Of a stretch of 28,300 nucleotides of DNA, positions 19,274 to 27,313 are shown piece by piece. A program made the translations under genes and the position numbers. The notes under the pieces are model-generated. The model had not been told where the DNA came from, did no database searches, and saw only the letters and a program-made list of their open reading frames with translations. Each line of letters starts with the position of its first letter. Position 1 is the first letter of the stretch. The stretch comes from MTP4 sp9310u. GTDB lineage: Archaea > Halobacteriota > Methanosarcinia > Methanosarcinales > Methanosarcinaceae. The stretch spans positions 1-28,300 of the forward strand of contig DAOUSW010000039.1 of NCBI GenBank assembly GCA_030627005.1. Reading direction: 5' to 3'.

Positions 19274-19400
19274 TATCTTATCACGTGTAAAATAAGCCTG
19301 CGACAGTATACTGTTGTCTAAAGCGATGATAGCACCCTCTTTGCTTTAAGTTGCGGTGAAAATCGATAATCAATAATTTTCCAAATTTTGTGAACAGCCG

Positions 19401-19416
19401 CTGAATATTCATTCAG
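19401..19416. promoter_or_regulatory. Inverted repeat in rpoB2 leader
   Basis: CTGAAT and ATTCAG are perfect 6-bp arms around ATTC. The repeat lies 10-25 bases downstream of the transcription start predicted from the TATA-like box at 19445-19453, so it could be an operator or a leader hairpin. Confidence 0.3.
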
Positions 19417-19444
19417 TACGGCCGGCGCATTGATTCAAAAAGGT

Positions 19445-19453
19445 GTATATATG
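19445..19453 (-). promoter_or_regulatory. Possible TATA box before rpoB2
   Basis: On the minus strand CATATATAC lies in the 160-base gap between rpoH and rpoB2. It predicts a start of transcription near 19424 and a leader of roughly 95-150 bases, depending on which rpoB2 start is used. This would give the large polymerase genes a promoter separate from tRNA-Lys/rpoH. Confidence 0.4.
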
Positions 19454-19492
19454 GAAAATCTAAGTTACGTAAGCTGTTAAACTCCCCCGAAA

Positions 19493-19729
19493 TCACTCAA
19501 TAACGAGCCTGTAATAGTCTGCCTCCCCTGCAGTATGACTCTTTTTCGCAATCTTTACAACTTCCCCTACTGTGGCTCCGATCTCTTTTATAACAGGATC
19601 CTGAACTTTAATTTTTGGCAGTTGCTCCTTTTCAATGGAATACTTGCTTAAAACAGACTTTAACTCACCCTCAGACATGATCTCATGTTTAGGGACTAAC
19701 TCATGGTCGAGCAGGCTGAATTTTGTCAA
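19493..19729 (-). CDS. rpoH: DNA-directed RNA polymerase subunit H
   Basis: The 78-residue protein corresponds to the C-terminal domain of eukaryotic Rpb5: 'FSLLDHELVPKHEIMSEGEL' near the start, 'KYSIEKEQLPKI' and 'DPVIKEIGATVGEVVKI' in the middle, 'SHTAGEADYYRLVIE' at the end. The start is TTG 19729 (MTKFSLLDH), with GGAGG seven bases upstream. The longer frame to 19777 adds a hydrophobic stretch not in the family and is rejected. It leads the RNA polymerase cluster as in most Euryarchaeota. Confidence 0.95.
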   Translation of the reverse strand: MTKFSLLDHELVPKHEIMSEGELKSVLSKYSIEKEQLPKIKVQDPVIKEIGATVGEVVKIAKKSHTAGEADYYRLVIE

Positions 19730-19831
19730 ATCCTTTCCTCCAAAAACAAAACGTATCAAAAAGCATTGCCCAAGCATACCCTCACGGATGGCCTTTCCGG
19801 CGGGTTTTAGCGTAAATTGGCTAGTGAAGTA

Positions 19832-19908
19832 TGGCGAGCCCGTAGGGATTTGAACCCTAGGCCGTCTGGTTAAAAGCCAGACGCTCTGCCTGACTGAGCT
19901 ACGGGCCC
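19832..19908 (-). tRNA. tRNA-Lys, anticodon UUU, CCA encoded
   Basis: The minus strand folds as a full cloverleaf. The acceptor pairs GGGCCCG with CGGGCUC (one G.U pair), with discriminator G at 19835. The D-arm is GCUCAGUCAGGCAGAGC, the anticodon loop CUUUUAA on a TCTGG/CCAGA stem puts UUU at 19874-19872, and the T-loop is GUUCAAAUC between AGGG and CCCU. The 3' CCA is encoded at 19834-19832. No intron is present. About 100 bases separate it from the rpoH start on the same strand, so the two may share a transcript. Confidence 0.96.
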
Positions 19909-20293
19909 CTTCTGTTTATTCAAATAATTTTCTGACATTCCAACGGCGTCCAAAGCACATTTCCCCCTGGATCGGGGTGTACTTCTCACACCGGTGCAAC
20001 CCTCTAATTATAGCTATAGTATAAATAGTTTTTGATAGCCCGGACTTTATTTTACGAATTCAATTGATTTGAGTACAAATATATTAGTCAAGTGTGAATT
20101 TTTATCCCGGTTTTCGTCCCTTTTGCCGGAAAGTTATAAGTAAGAGAATTTTCACTTTTTATAAAGTAGGCCCAAGAAAACGAGATGATTTTTTACATGT
20201 CCGGGTAAACGAATGTGTCTGGCCCTATTTCAAAGGTGGCGCATCAAGTTCCGGGCGATTCCCCCTCCAAAAATAAACCACTTAGTATATATG
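19909..20293. other. Non-coding stretch upstream of tRNA-Lys
   Basis: I see no convincing gene here; a 60-codon plus-strand frame at 20094-20276 has no start signal or homology. It holds a small stem GGTGT / ACACC (19976-19992). A strong AT box, TATTTATACTATA on the minus strand near 20010-20025, could be a promoter for a longer tRNA-Lys/rpoH transcript. The other end merges into the AT-rich repeat array. Confidence 0.5.
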
Positions 20294-20476
20294 AATAACT
20301 TAGTTATGGATCAGTTAAGTGAACAACTTAATTAAATGAATCAGTTACTTAATTAAATGAATCAGTTAAGTGGATAACTTAGTTAAAAGTGAACAACTTA
20401 ATTAAATGAATCAGTTACTTAATTAAATGAATCAGTTAAGTGGATAACTTAATTAAATGAATCAGTTAAGTGGATA
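20294..20476. repeat. AT-rich nested direct repeat, 70-bp period
   Basis: A 63-base stretch starting GTGAACAACTTAATTAAATG at 20319 recurs exactly at 20389, 70 bases later. Inside each copy a shorter motif, TTAATTAAATGAATCAGTTA, occurs twice, once followed by CTTAA and once by AGTGGATAACTT. A third half-unit follows and ends at about 20474. ACTTAA / TTAAGT elements give many small inverted repeats. The array lies between the 3' end of the kinase gene and the tRNA-Lys promoter region. It codes for nothing visible. Confidence 0.9.
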
Positions 20477-20491
20477 TCTTCCTACGGAAGA
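20477..20491. terminator. Short perfect hairpin next to repeat array
   Basis: TCTTCC and GGAAGA are perfect 6-bp arms around TAC, directly after the AT-rich array. A second imperfect stem (GGCCCCTC / GAGGCC, 20508-20530) and a run of nine T residues on the minus strand (20539-20547) lie between it and the kinase stop codon. The T-run is the likeliest terminator for the kinase; this hairpin may belong to the same 3' region. Confidence 0.35.
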
Positions 20492-20580
20492 GTATACATA
20501 TTTTAATGGCCCCTCTTGCCTTTCGAGGCCCACTATTTAAAAAAAAATGACAGATAGATCAAATTTACGGAAGAAGATTT

Positions 20581-23500
20581 TTACTGTTTTTCTGCTACTG
20601 TGAACCTTATAATGAATTGTGTTCCGGAATCTATTTTTAACTCAAGTTCGCCATCTAACTGACCTACCAGGATGGACACCAGCTGTATTCCAAGAGTATC
20701 AGAATTTTCCGGATTAAAGTTTTCAGGCATACCCACCCCATTATCCAAAACTGTTAGAACAAAATTAGTGCCTTTGCCCCCTTCTTTTTTGCTTCCCGTT
20801 ATATAATTTGTACATCCTGCGTTGTTTGTACATCCTGCGGTTTTTTCCCTGCAAAGCTTGATCTGGATTACCCCTCGATCCCTGCCCTGAAATGCATGCT
20901 TGAGGGAGTTTGAAACAAGTTCGTTAATGATTATGCCCAGCGGAACTGCAGTATCCATATCAAGGAAGATGTTTTCTTCCAGATCGACATTCAATCTTGT
21001 GTCGGCATTTCCAAGTGTATAAGTCTGGAAAAGATTCCTGGCAAGCCTCTTCAGGTACGGTGAAAAATTAAGTGTGTCGTTTCTTTTGTCTTCGTGCAGT
21101 TCTTCGTGAATCAAGGCAATAGATATTACTCTGTCCTGGCTTTCCCTGAAGGCTTCCATAATTTCCGAATCTTCAACATGTTCCCTGTTATTGAACTTTT
21201 CAGCCTGAAGGTCAAGAAGGGAGGAAATTACCTGCAGGTTATTCTTGATCCTGTGATGAATTTCTTTTTTGCGGGCACTCTCAAGGTTCACCAGAGCCTT
21301 CTCGGCTTTTTTACGTTCGGTAATGTCCTGAACCGTCCCCTTTAGTCGAACAGGGACATTCTCTTCATTAAAAATAACTTCGGATTGCAGGTGGATCGTG
21401 CGCTCTTCCCCACTAGCTAAAATAATCCTCTGGTCGGTGCTGTAAGGTTTTCCCTCTACGGCACCCTTGTGGGAATCATCATAGTAGCCCCGGTCATCGG
21501 GATGTATGTAACTTAAATACTCTTTGTAAGGTGGAGCTATTTCCTGGGGTTCACGTCCGAAGATACGGTACATTTCCTCAGACCAGTACGCTTTATCGCT
21601 TGCAATATCCCATTCCCAGTTCCCGATATGGGCCATTTTTTGAGCTTCAGCAAGCCCTTTTTCACTTTCTTTCAATAAGTTATACGCTTTCTCAAGCTGC
21701 GCTGTTCTTTCTTCAACTAATTTTTCTAAATTGTCATGTGCTTCTTTCAACCTAACTTCTGCTTCTTTTATATCTGTAATATCACGGGAAATGGCAAGAA
21801 CGGAAGTCACTTCGCCGTCAACAAACTCCGGTACTACTCGTGTATTGAAGTGGTATTCTTTTCCCTGGGGCGATGTATGCCGGAGTTCCATTGTTTCGGG
21901 TTTGCCTGTGGTAAAAACATTTTCATAATAACCTTCCCAGAACTTTACCTGCTCAGGGCTCATTTCCAGTTCACTATTGGTTTTACCAATCATTTCCTCC
22001 AGAGAATGCCCAGAAGGTTCCACAGCAGCAGGATTGGCATATATATATCGCTTTTGCCTGTCAAATCGGGCAATTATGTCGGGAGAATTTTCAGCCAATG
22101 TACGGAATTTGTTCTCATTCCTTACCAGGGCCTTTTCAACCTGCTTGTGCTCGGTAATGTCGCGGACGATACCTCCCCTGAAGAGGGGCCTGCTATTATG
22201 ATCCTTGATCTCCGTGAAGTGATCTGCAAGCCAGCGGTATTTTTCATCCCTGCACCTGAACCGGTACTCTATGGTCCCACGACCTGCATCTAATGCCCGG
22301 GCCAGTTCCACGCTAACCAGGGGGAGGTCGTCGGGATGAATGCGACCAAGAACTTCATTTATGCTCATCGTGCTCATCTCCCGGGCAGAGAAGCCTGTTA
22401 TTTGCTTTATCACCGGGCTCATGTAATCATAGCTATCAGTCTGAAGGTTTCGCCGGTACGCCGCATCGAGGGAGTGCTCAAGAACCGAGCGGAACCGCTC
22501 TTCACTCTCCCGCGCCGCGTCCAACAGGGTATCACGTTCCGAAAGCGACTGGGCCATTTTGATATTGCTGTAGCCTAGCTGCGAGATCATGTGGGCAAGC
22601 TTCATGAAAAAGGACATACATGTGCCTACAGTCTCCCTGCTCAAGCGCGGAACTTTTTCAAGCGCCGCTATGTATTCCTCCTCGTTGAAGCCGTATTTTC
22701 TGGCCTGGGATCGGAAAAGCTCATAGTCTGGGGTCTCCCCCTCAAAAAAGAACTGCCCTGAGAAGATATTGCCGACATGCCGGCCGTCCACTATGATAGG
22801 GGTTGCTACGTCCCACATGTTGTTTTTGCATTTGTACAGCTTAAATTCTCCAGGAGCAACGCCAGCGGACAGTTTTGTGTCGCTTTCTACGCAGTGCTTG
22901 CAGGTTTCGGGGTGGACCCTGTGGAACCTGGTGCAGATTTCCTGCCATCCAACATTTACCAGAACATTGCCTTTGAGGTCCACCAGGGCCATGGTAATGT
23001 GAGAAAAGTTATAGAAATCATCCATCAGGGAATGGATCGCCTGGGCATTAATGATATCAGCAAGTTTCAGGTTTGCCATCTGCCGGGGAGGCGAGGTGGG
23101 CGAAAGCATGTTCTCCGGCTTCAGCCTGACGCGCTGTTCACTCTTGCGTAGCATCTTCTCCGCTTTCTTTCGCTTTGAACTTTCCATCTGCTCCCATTTT
23201 CCTTCCTTTTTAATCAAAGCGAATTGATGATTGTTGACCACGTCGATGATCTCAGTTGCACCGCACCTGTCGAGAGAATAAGTACATAGAGCCATCATAT
23301 TATAGTTACCAATGACTCCATCCATTTCTTCCTCATATTGAACAAAATTATTCCAATCCTTTTCTTCCAGCCAGAAAGTGTTTCCTGTAAATCTCAAACC
23401 TTCGTAGCCGCTGGCCAGGGCCTTATTGAGTTTTTCAACCCAGCCGTTCAATACACTCTCCAAGTCGAAAATACCCTCTTTTACGTACTAGTGTGTGAAG

Positions 23501-23760
23501 GGAATAATTTCGATTTGCCCTATTTCCAGATAAAAATCAAAATCAGATACAGCCTTTTTAAGGGCTTCTTTTGCATCTTCCACTTCCAGGGGCTGTGATG
23601 TGACCCACATACAGAATTCGTTATTCTCCAGCCCTGCTTTAAAGTACGGGACAAGTATGTCTATTAAATCTTCCCGGGTCTGGTAGAACTGGCAGAAATG
23701 CGTCCCCCAGGCAAAATCTCCAATAATGTCAATGCCAGACTTTCTAAGGTTATCTCTCAT
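20581..23760 (-). CDS. MEDS-PocR-PAS sensor histidine kinase with in-frame TAG
   Basis: Read with one sense TAG this is 1059 residues. Order: MEDS domain about 1-190 (begins 'MRDNLRKSGIDIIGDFAWGT', later 'GLRFTGNTFWLEEKDW' and 'DVVNNHQFALIKKEGKW'); PocR-type ligand domain about 225-405 with 'HPETCKHCVESD' and 'NNMWDVATPIIVDGRHVGNI'; three PAS domains at about 415-540, 545-665 and 705-820, with a coiled segment before the third; HisKA_2 phosphoacceptor 'EIHHRIKNNLQVISSLLDLQ' near 833; HATPase with 'NELVSNSLKHAF' and 'DNGVGMP'. There is no transmembrane segment, so it is cytoplasmic. TAG (23490-23488) is codon 91, in the middle of MEDS, and the same frame continues on both sides; I recall Trp (TGG) at this place in the family. 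No gene in the window ends in TAG, so pyrrolysine insertion is likely. The alternative is a TTG start at 23463, which would lose half of MEDS. The ATG 23760 has GGAG/GAGGGTG upstream. No response regulator is adjacent. Confidence 0.85.
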
Positions 23761-23816
23761 TCCACACCCTCTCCACCCATTAATATTTTTTCCTGAAATT
23801 TTTTTATTGTCCCCGA

Positions 23817-23871
23817 GGATCATGTTTTGGATCATGTTTTATTTCAGAAACATTGCAAACTTTTCTGAAAT
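23817..23871. promoter_or_regulatory. 12-bp tandem repeat plus 10-bp inverted repeat
   Basis: GGATCATGTTTT occurs twice in tandem (23817-23840). Directly beside it, ATTTCAGAAA (23841-23850) and TTTCTGAAAT (23862-23871) form perfect 10-bp arms around an 11-base spacer. A third element, ATGAAAGT / ACTTTCAT, lies at 23912-23944. All are 57-185 bases before the kinase start, the expected place for operators. In-frame upstream ATGs fall inside the tandem repeat and are not favoured as starts. Confidence 0.45.
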
Positions 23872-24325
23872 CTCTGTCAGATCAGGCAGTGTATACCTTA
23901 TGGTCTTTAGCATGAAAGTTCCGTGACTCTACAGGTACTTTCATACTTTTTGTGCCTGTTATTTAATGAATAATAGCATCTTGTAGCAGATCTCAAAGAA
24001 GTGTGGCATTTACTTATAATTCAGATTTCAGTTATAATTTACTTAAAATAAAAATGTTTATACATTTCTTAAAAACAAAACTCAATTTACTTTTTTGAGA
24101 TTTCTATTAATAAATCATATACATTTCAAAGCTGGTAATGATCGCTGGCTTATGTATTGCCTACAATAAATCTTAAAAGTATTTACATTTTGCTGAAAAT
24201 AATTTAAAAAGAAGTGCAGTAAATACTATTACTTTTCCAAAAAATGGAAAGCAATTCCGCATTCACTGCGAAAGGGTCAGAAATGCCGGGTTACTGAAAA
24301 TAATCTCTTTTGCTTCTTTTGCAAA
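23872..24325. other. AT-rich intergenic region
   Basis: There is no supportable gene between the kinase and the hydrolase. It holds the inverted repeat ATGAAAGT / ACTTTCAT (23912-23944) and a small stem TTTCC / GGAAA around an A-rich loop (about 24235-24251). The rest is unusually AT-rich compared with the coding regions and probably contains the kinase promoter and the 3' end of the hydrolase transcript. Confidence 0.5.
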
Positions 24326-25561
24326 TTATGTCCCGCACTCCCAGCCATTCATGTACTTTTCCTGTTCCAGGGTGAATTCGTCTATGCTGATGCCCATGGA
24401 CTCAAGCTTTATTTTTGCAACGTAGGTGTCGAGTTCCAGGGGGACCCGGTGGACGCCGTTCAAAAGCTTGTTTTCGGCGATGTGGCGGACGCAGAGGGCC
24501 TGGTCGGCAAAGCTCATGTCCATGACTTCGGCAGGGTGCCCGTCGCCTGCTGCCAGGTTCACGAGCCTGCCATCGGCGATTACGTTGATCCGGCGGTTCC
24601 CTATATCGTATTCCTTGATGTTCTGCCGGACGGCCCTGACGGATTTTGCAAGGGATGCCAGGGCTACCATGTCAATTTCCACGTTGAAGTGCCCGGAGTT
24701 TGCAAGGATTGCCCCGTCCCGCATGACCTTGAAGTGTTCAGCGGTAAGGATGTCCCTGTTTCCGGTGGTGGTCACGAAAATGTCCCCGAGCTTTGCGGCT
24801 TCGCTCATTTTCATGGGCCTGTACCCGTCCATCCTGGCTTCAAGAGCCCTGATGGGGTCGACTTCAGTGACGATGACGTTTGCCCCGAGGCCTGCTGCCC
24901 GCATGGCAACTCCTCTTCCGCACCAGCCGTAGCCACCCACGACCACGTTTTTGCCGGCGACCAGGAGGTTTGTGGTCCGGTTGATCCCGTCCCAGGCCGA
25001 TTGCCCTGTCCCGTAGCGGTTGTCAAAAAGGTACTTCGTCATGGCGTCGTTTACGGCGATAACGGGCATTTTCAGGGCCCCTTCTTTTTCCATCGCGTGC
25101 AGCCTGTGGACCCCTGTGGTGGTCTCCTCGCAGCCTCCCAGGATGTTGGGGAGGAGATCGGTCCTTTCCATGTGAAGCTTGAAAATCAGGTCCGCCCCGT
25201 CATCGATGGTGATGTCGGGTTCGAAGTCCAGCACCCTGTCAATGGCGTCGTAATACTCCTGGGAACTGCACCCGTATCTTGAAAAACAGGAAACATTTTC
25301 CCTGGTGTCCAGCGCCATGGCGACATCGTCCTGGGTACTTAAGGGGTTGCAGCCCGTAATCGCTACTTTTGCGCCCCCTGCTGCAAGGGTTTCCACCAGG
25401 ACAGCGGTCTTTGCTTCCACGTGGAGGGCCATCCCGATGGTGTGTCCTTTCAGGGGTTTTTCTTCTATGAACTGTTCCCTGATAATTGCGAGCACAGGCA
25501 TGTGGTTCCTGGCCCATTCCATCTTCATGTTCCCGGATTCTATGAGTTCTTTCTCGTTCAT
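24326..25561 (-). CDS. ahcY: S-adenosyl/S-inosyl-L-homocysteine hydrolase
   Basis: The 411-residue, NAD-dependent enzyme cleaves the SAH-type thioether to homocysteine plus nucleoside. Seen: H47 in LHVEAKTAVLVETL, 'CNPLSTQDDVA', D121 in IDDGADL, 'GGCEETTTGVHRL', K176 and D180 in NDAMTKYLFDN, the NAD loop GGYGWCGRG (209-217), H291 in NSGHFN and H342 in GDGHPAEVM. It ends EKYMNGWECGT, lacking the longer C-terminal tail of bacterial/eukaryotic enzymes, as usual in archaea. Positions equivalent to human Thr57 and Glu59, which contact adenine, are Glu49 and Lys51. A methanogen homologue is reported to prefer S-inosylhomocysteine, and the deaminase gene next door fits that. Start MNEKELIESGN (25561) is the family start; the frame runs on upstream into a repeat. 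Confidence 0.93.
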   Translation of the reverse strand: MNEKELIESGNMKMEWARNHMPVLAIIREQFIEEKPLKGHTIGMALHVEAKTAVLVETLAAGGAKVAITGCNPLSTQDDVAMALDTRENVSCFSRYGCSSQEYYDAIDRVLDFEPDITIDDGADLIFKLHMERTDLLPNILGGCEETTTGVHRLHAMEKEGALKMPVIAVNDAMTKYLFDNRYGTGQSAWDGINRTTNLLVAGKNVVVGGYGWCGRGVAMRAAGLGANVIVTEVDPIRALEARMDGYRPMKMSEAAKLGDIFVTTTGNRDILTAEHFKVMRDGAILANSGHFNVEIDMVALASLAKSVRAVRQNIKEYDIGNRRINVIADGRLVNLAAGDGHPAEVMDMSFADQALCVRHIAENKLLNGVHRVPLELDTYVAKIKLESMGISIDEFTLEQEKYMNGWECGT

Positions 25562-25642
25562 GGTAATCCCGTTGATATCGGATAAGCTTAGATCGGATTG
25601 AATTGACTTCCAGGTCGGATTATAGTCAAGGACCCAAATTCC

Positions 25643-25661
25643 TTCACCAATCTCAGGTGAA
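25643..25661. promoter_or_regulatory. Small inverted repeat before ahcY
   Basis: TTCACC and GGTGAA form perfect 6-bp arms around a 7-base spacer, about 85-100 bases before the ahcY start and directly beside a larger extragenic palindrome. A regulatory role is only inferred from position. Confidence 0.25.
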
Positions 25662-25665
25662 ACTT

Positions 25666-25746
25666 TAACCACTGAAAGCACAGAAAACACTGAATAAAGG
25701 AAATTGGAGCACAATCCTTCCGTGCTTTCCGTGTCTTCCGTGGTTA
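25666..25746. repeat. 81-bp imperfect extragenic palindrome
   Basis: The element begins TAACCACTGAAAGCACAG and ends with its near-inverse, CCGTGTCTTCCGTGGTTA. Each arm is itself three related 9-mers (CCACTGAAA-like). The arms are about 75% complementary, around a spacer with GGAAATTGGAGC. It occupies most of the 303-base gap 25562-25864 between ahcY and dadD. The form resembles dispersed non-coding palindromes; it may be a small mobile or structural repeat. Confidence 0.6.
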
Positions 25747-25864
25747 GTAAGTGTAAATATTTGCGTTCGGACTATAAATTGACTGATTAAATTGACTGCT
25801 GTTTAATTTCAGGTTCTACGTATTTATCTTTCCGGTGGCAAATAGCCGTTTCAGGCATTTGCTT

Positions 25865-27163
25865 TCAGGCGTTGACCCTGTCAACAAGGGCTTCGGCAGC
25901 TTTCCGGGCTTCTTCGATTACCTTTTCTTCATCAAGTGCGAGCACTTTGTAATTGTCCATCAGGACTTTTCCGTCCGCAATAGTGGTCCGGACATCGCAG
26001 CCGTTTACGGAGTACACAAGGTGTGAAGGTACGTCGAAACAGGGGGTCAGGTGAGGTTTTTTCATGTCCACAAGGATCATGTCCGCTTTTTTTCCGACTT
26101 TCAGCATGCCGGTCTCGGGGTCGATTACCTTTGCCCCGTTTACGGTTGCCATTTCGAGCACCTTCCGGGCAGGGAGGACTGTCGGGTCGAAGGTGTTTAC
26201 CTTGTGGAGCAGGGCTGCGGTTTTCATCTCCCCGAAAATGTCCAGGTTGTTGTTTGAGGCGCACCCGTCGGTCCCCAGAGTGACGTTTACCCCTTTATCG
26301 AGCATCTTATGGATGGGAGCGATTCCGGAAGCCAGTTTCATGTTGCTTACGGCGTTGTGGGAAACGTTTACTCCCCTCTTCCTCAGGATTTCAATGTCCC
26401 CGTCCGAGAGCCAGACGCAGTGGGCAGCAAGCACGTCCGGGCCGAAAAAGCCGATGTCTTCTAGCATGTTCACGGAACACTTCCCGTACCTGCCTTTCAT
26501 CTCGTTCAGTTCGGCTTCGGTTTCGAGTACGTGAATGTGGATGCCAACCCCGTCTTTGTCAGCTTCTTCCCTGACTTTCGTAAGGAACTCTTGCGAGCAG
26601 GTGTTCGGGGCGTGGGGGCCGTACATGGGAGTGATCCTGCCGCTGGCTGCCCCTTTCCATTCCCGGACAAAGCGCTTGCCTTCCTTGAGGTCGGCTGCTC
26701 CTTTCTCTTCATTCCAGAGCTCGATCATGCCGTGGGAAAGGGCAGCCCGAAGCCCGGCTTCCTCCACCGCTTTTGCAGTTTCGTCCATGAAGAAGTACAT
26801 GTCTGCAAAGGAGGTTGTCCCTGACCTGATCATCTCCAGGCAGGCGAGCAGCGTGCCCGCGTAAACATCCGATGCCTGGAGCTGGGCCTCTGCAGGCCAG
26901 ATGTGTTCCTGGAGCCATTCGGCAAGCTGGAGGTCATCGGCGTAGCCCCGGAAAAGGGTCATTCCGGCGTGGGTGTGGGTATTTACGAGCCCCGGCATCA
27001 GCACCGAGCCTTTCGCATCGATCACGGTGTCGGCACTTTCACCCGTACTTTCCCCTATTTCCGTAATCTTTCCGTCTTCGACTACAACGGTTCCCTGCTT
27101 GAGGTCGCCTGCCTCGGGGTCCATCGTTAAAACGTAAGCGTTCTTTATGATTATGTCAGCCAT
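25865..27163 (-). CDS. dadD: 5'-deoxyadenosine deaminase (MTA/SAH deaminase family)
   Basis: The 432-residue amidohydrolase has all metal and catalytic signatures: HTH at H63 and H65 (NTHTHAG), H211 and E214 in HIHVLE, H248 in AAHCVWL, and D299 in LGTDG. The family removes the 6-amino group from 5'-deoxyadenosine, methylthioadenosine, SAH and adenosine; the methanogen enzyme is described as broad. It recycles by-products of SAM and radical-SAM chemistry. The ATG follows AGGTGTGATC, a good match to the ribosome-binding consensus. A TATA-like box lies about 50 bases before the start. It is upstream of ahcY on the same strand, separated by a 300-base gap, and together they would convert SAH to inosyl-homocysteine and then to homocysteine plus inosine. 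Confidence 0.92.
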   Translation of the reverse strand: MADIIIKNAYVLTMDPEAGDLKQGTVVVEDGKITEIGESTGESADTVIDAKGSVLMPGLVNTHTHAGMTLFRGYADDLQLAEWLQEHIWPAEAQLQASDVYAGTLLACLEMIRSGTTSFADMYFFMDETAKAVEEAGLRAALSHGMIELWNEEKGAADLKEGKRFVREWKGAASGRITPMYGPHAPNTCSQEFLTKVREEADKDGVGIHIHVLETEAELNEMKGRYGKCSVNMLEDIGFFGPDVLAAHCVWLSDGDIEILRKRGVNVSHNAVSNMKLASGIAPIHKMLDKGVNVTLGTDGCASNNNLDIFGEMKTAALLHKVNTFDPTVLPARKVLEMATVNGAKVIDPETGMLKVGKKADMILVDMKKPHLTPCFDVPSHLVYSVNGCDVRTTIADGKVLMDNYKVLALDEEKVIEEARKAAEALVDRVNA

Positions 27164-27212
27164 GTGATCACACCTGATTGGTCTGTGAAACTTTTTTGGA
27201 TCTTGAATTAGA

Positions 27213-27220
27213 TGTATATT
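27213..27220 (-). promoter_or_regulatory. Possible TATA box before dadD
   Basis: AATATACA on the minus strand lies about 50 bases before the dadD ATG, predicting a leader of about 25 bases that would include the AGGTG ribosome site. This is a better-placed AT box than the others nearby. Confidence 0.4.
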
Positions 27221-27313
27221 CAGAATTCGAATGGAAACCCAACTTCAATTAAATATTGAACAGGAATTTAAGAACATATCATAAAAAAGTTGTTGCTGGT
27301 TTTGTGGCCGGGA

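Noticed and set aside
23761..23835. Upstream ATG starts for the kinase (MIQNMILG...)
   Set aside because: They fall inside a 12-bp tandem repeat and have poor ribosome sites, while MRDNLRKSG at 23760 begins as MEDS proteins usually do.
25562..25714. 51-residue N-terminal extension of the ahcY product
   Set aside because: The extension translates an extragenic palindrome and has no family match; the canonical start lies at 25561.
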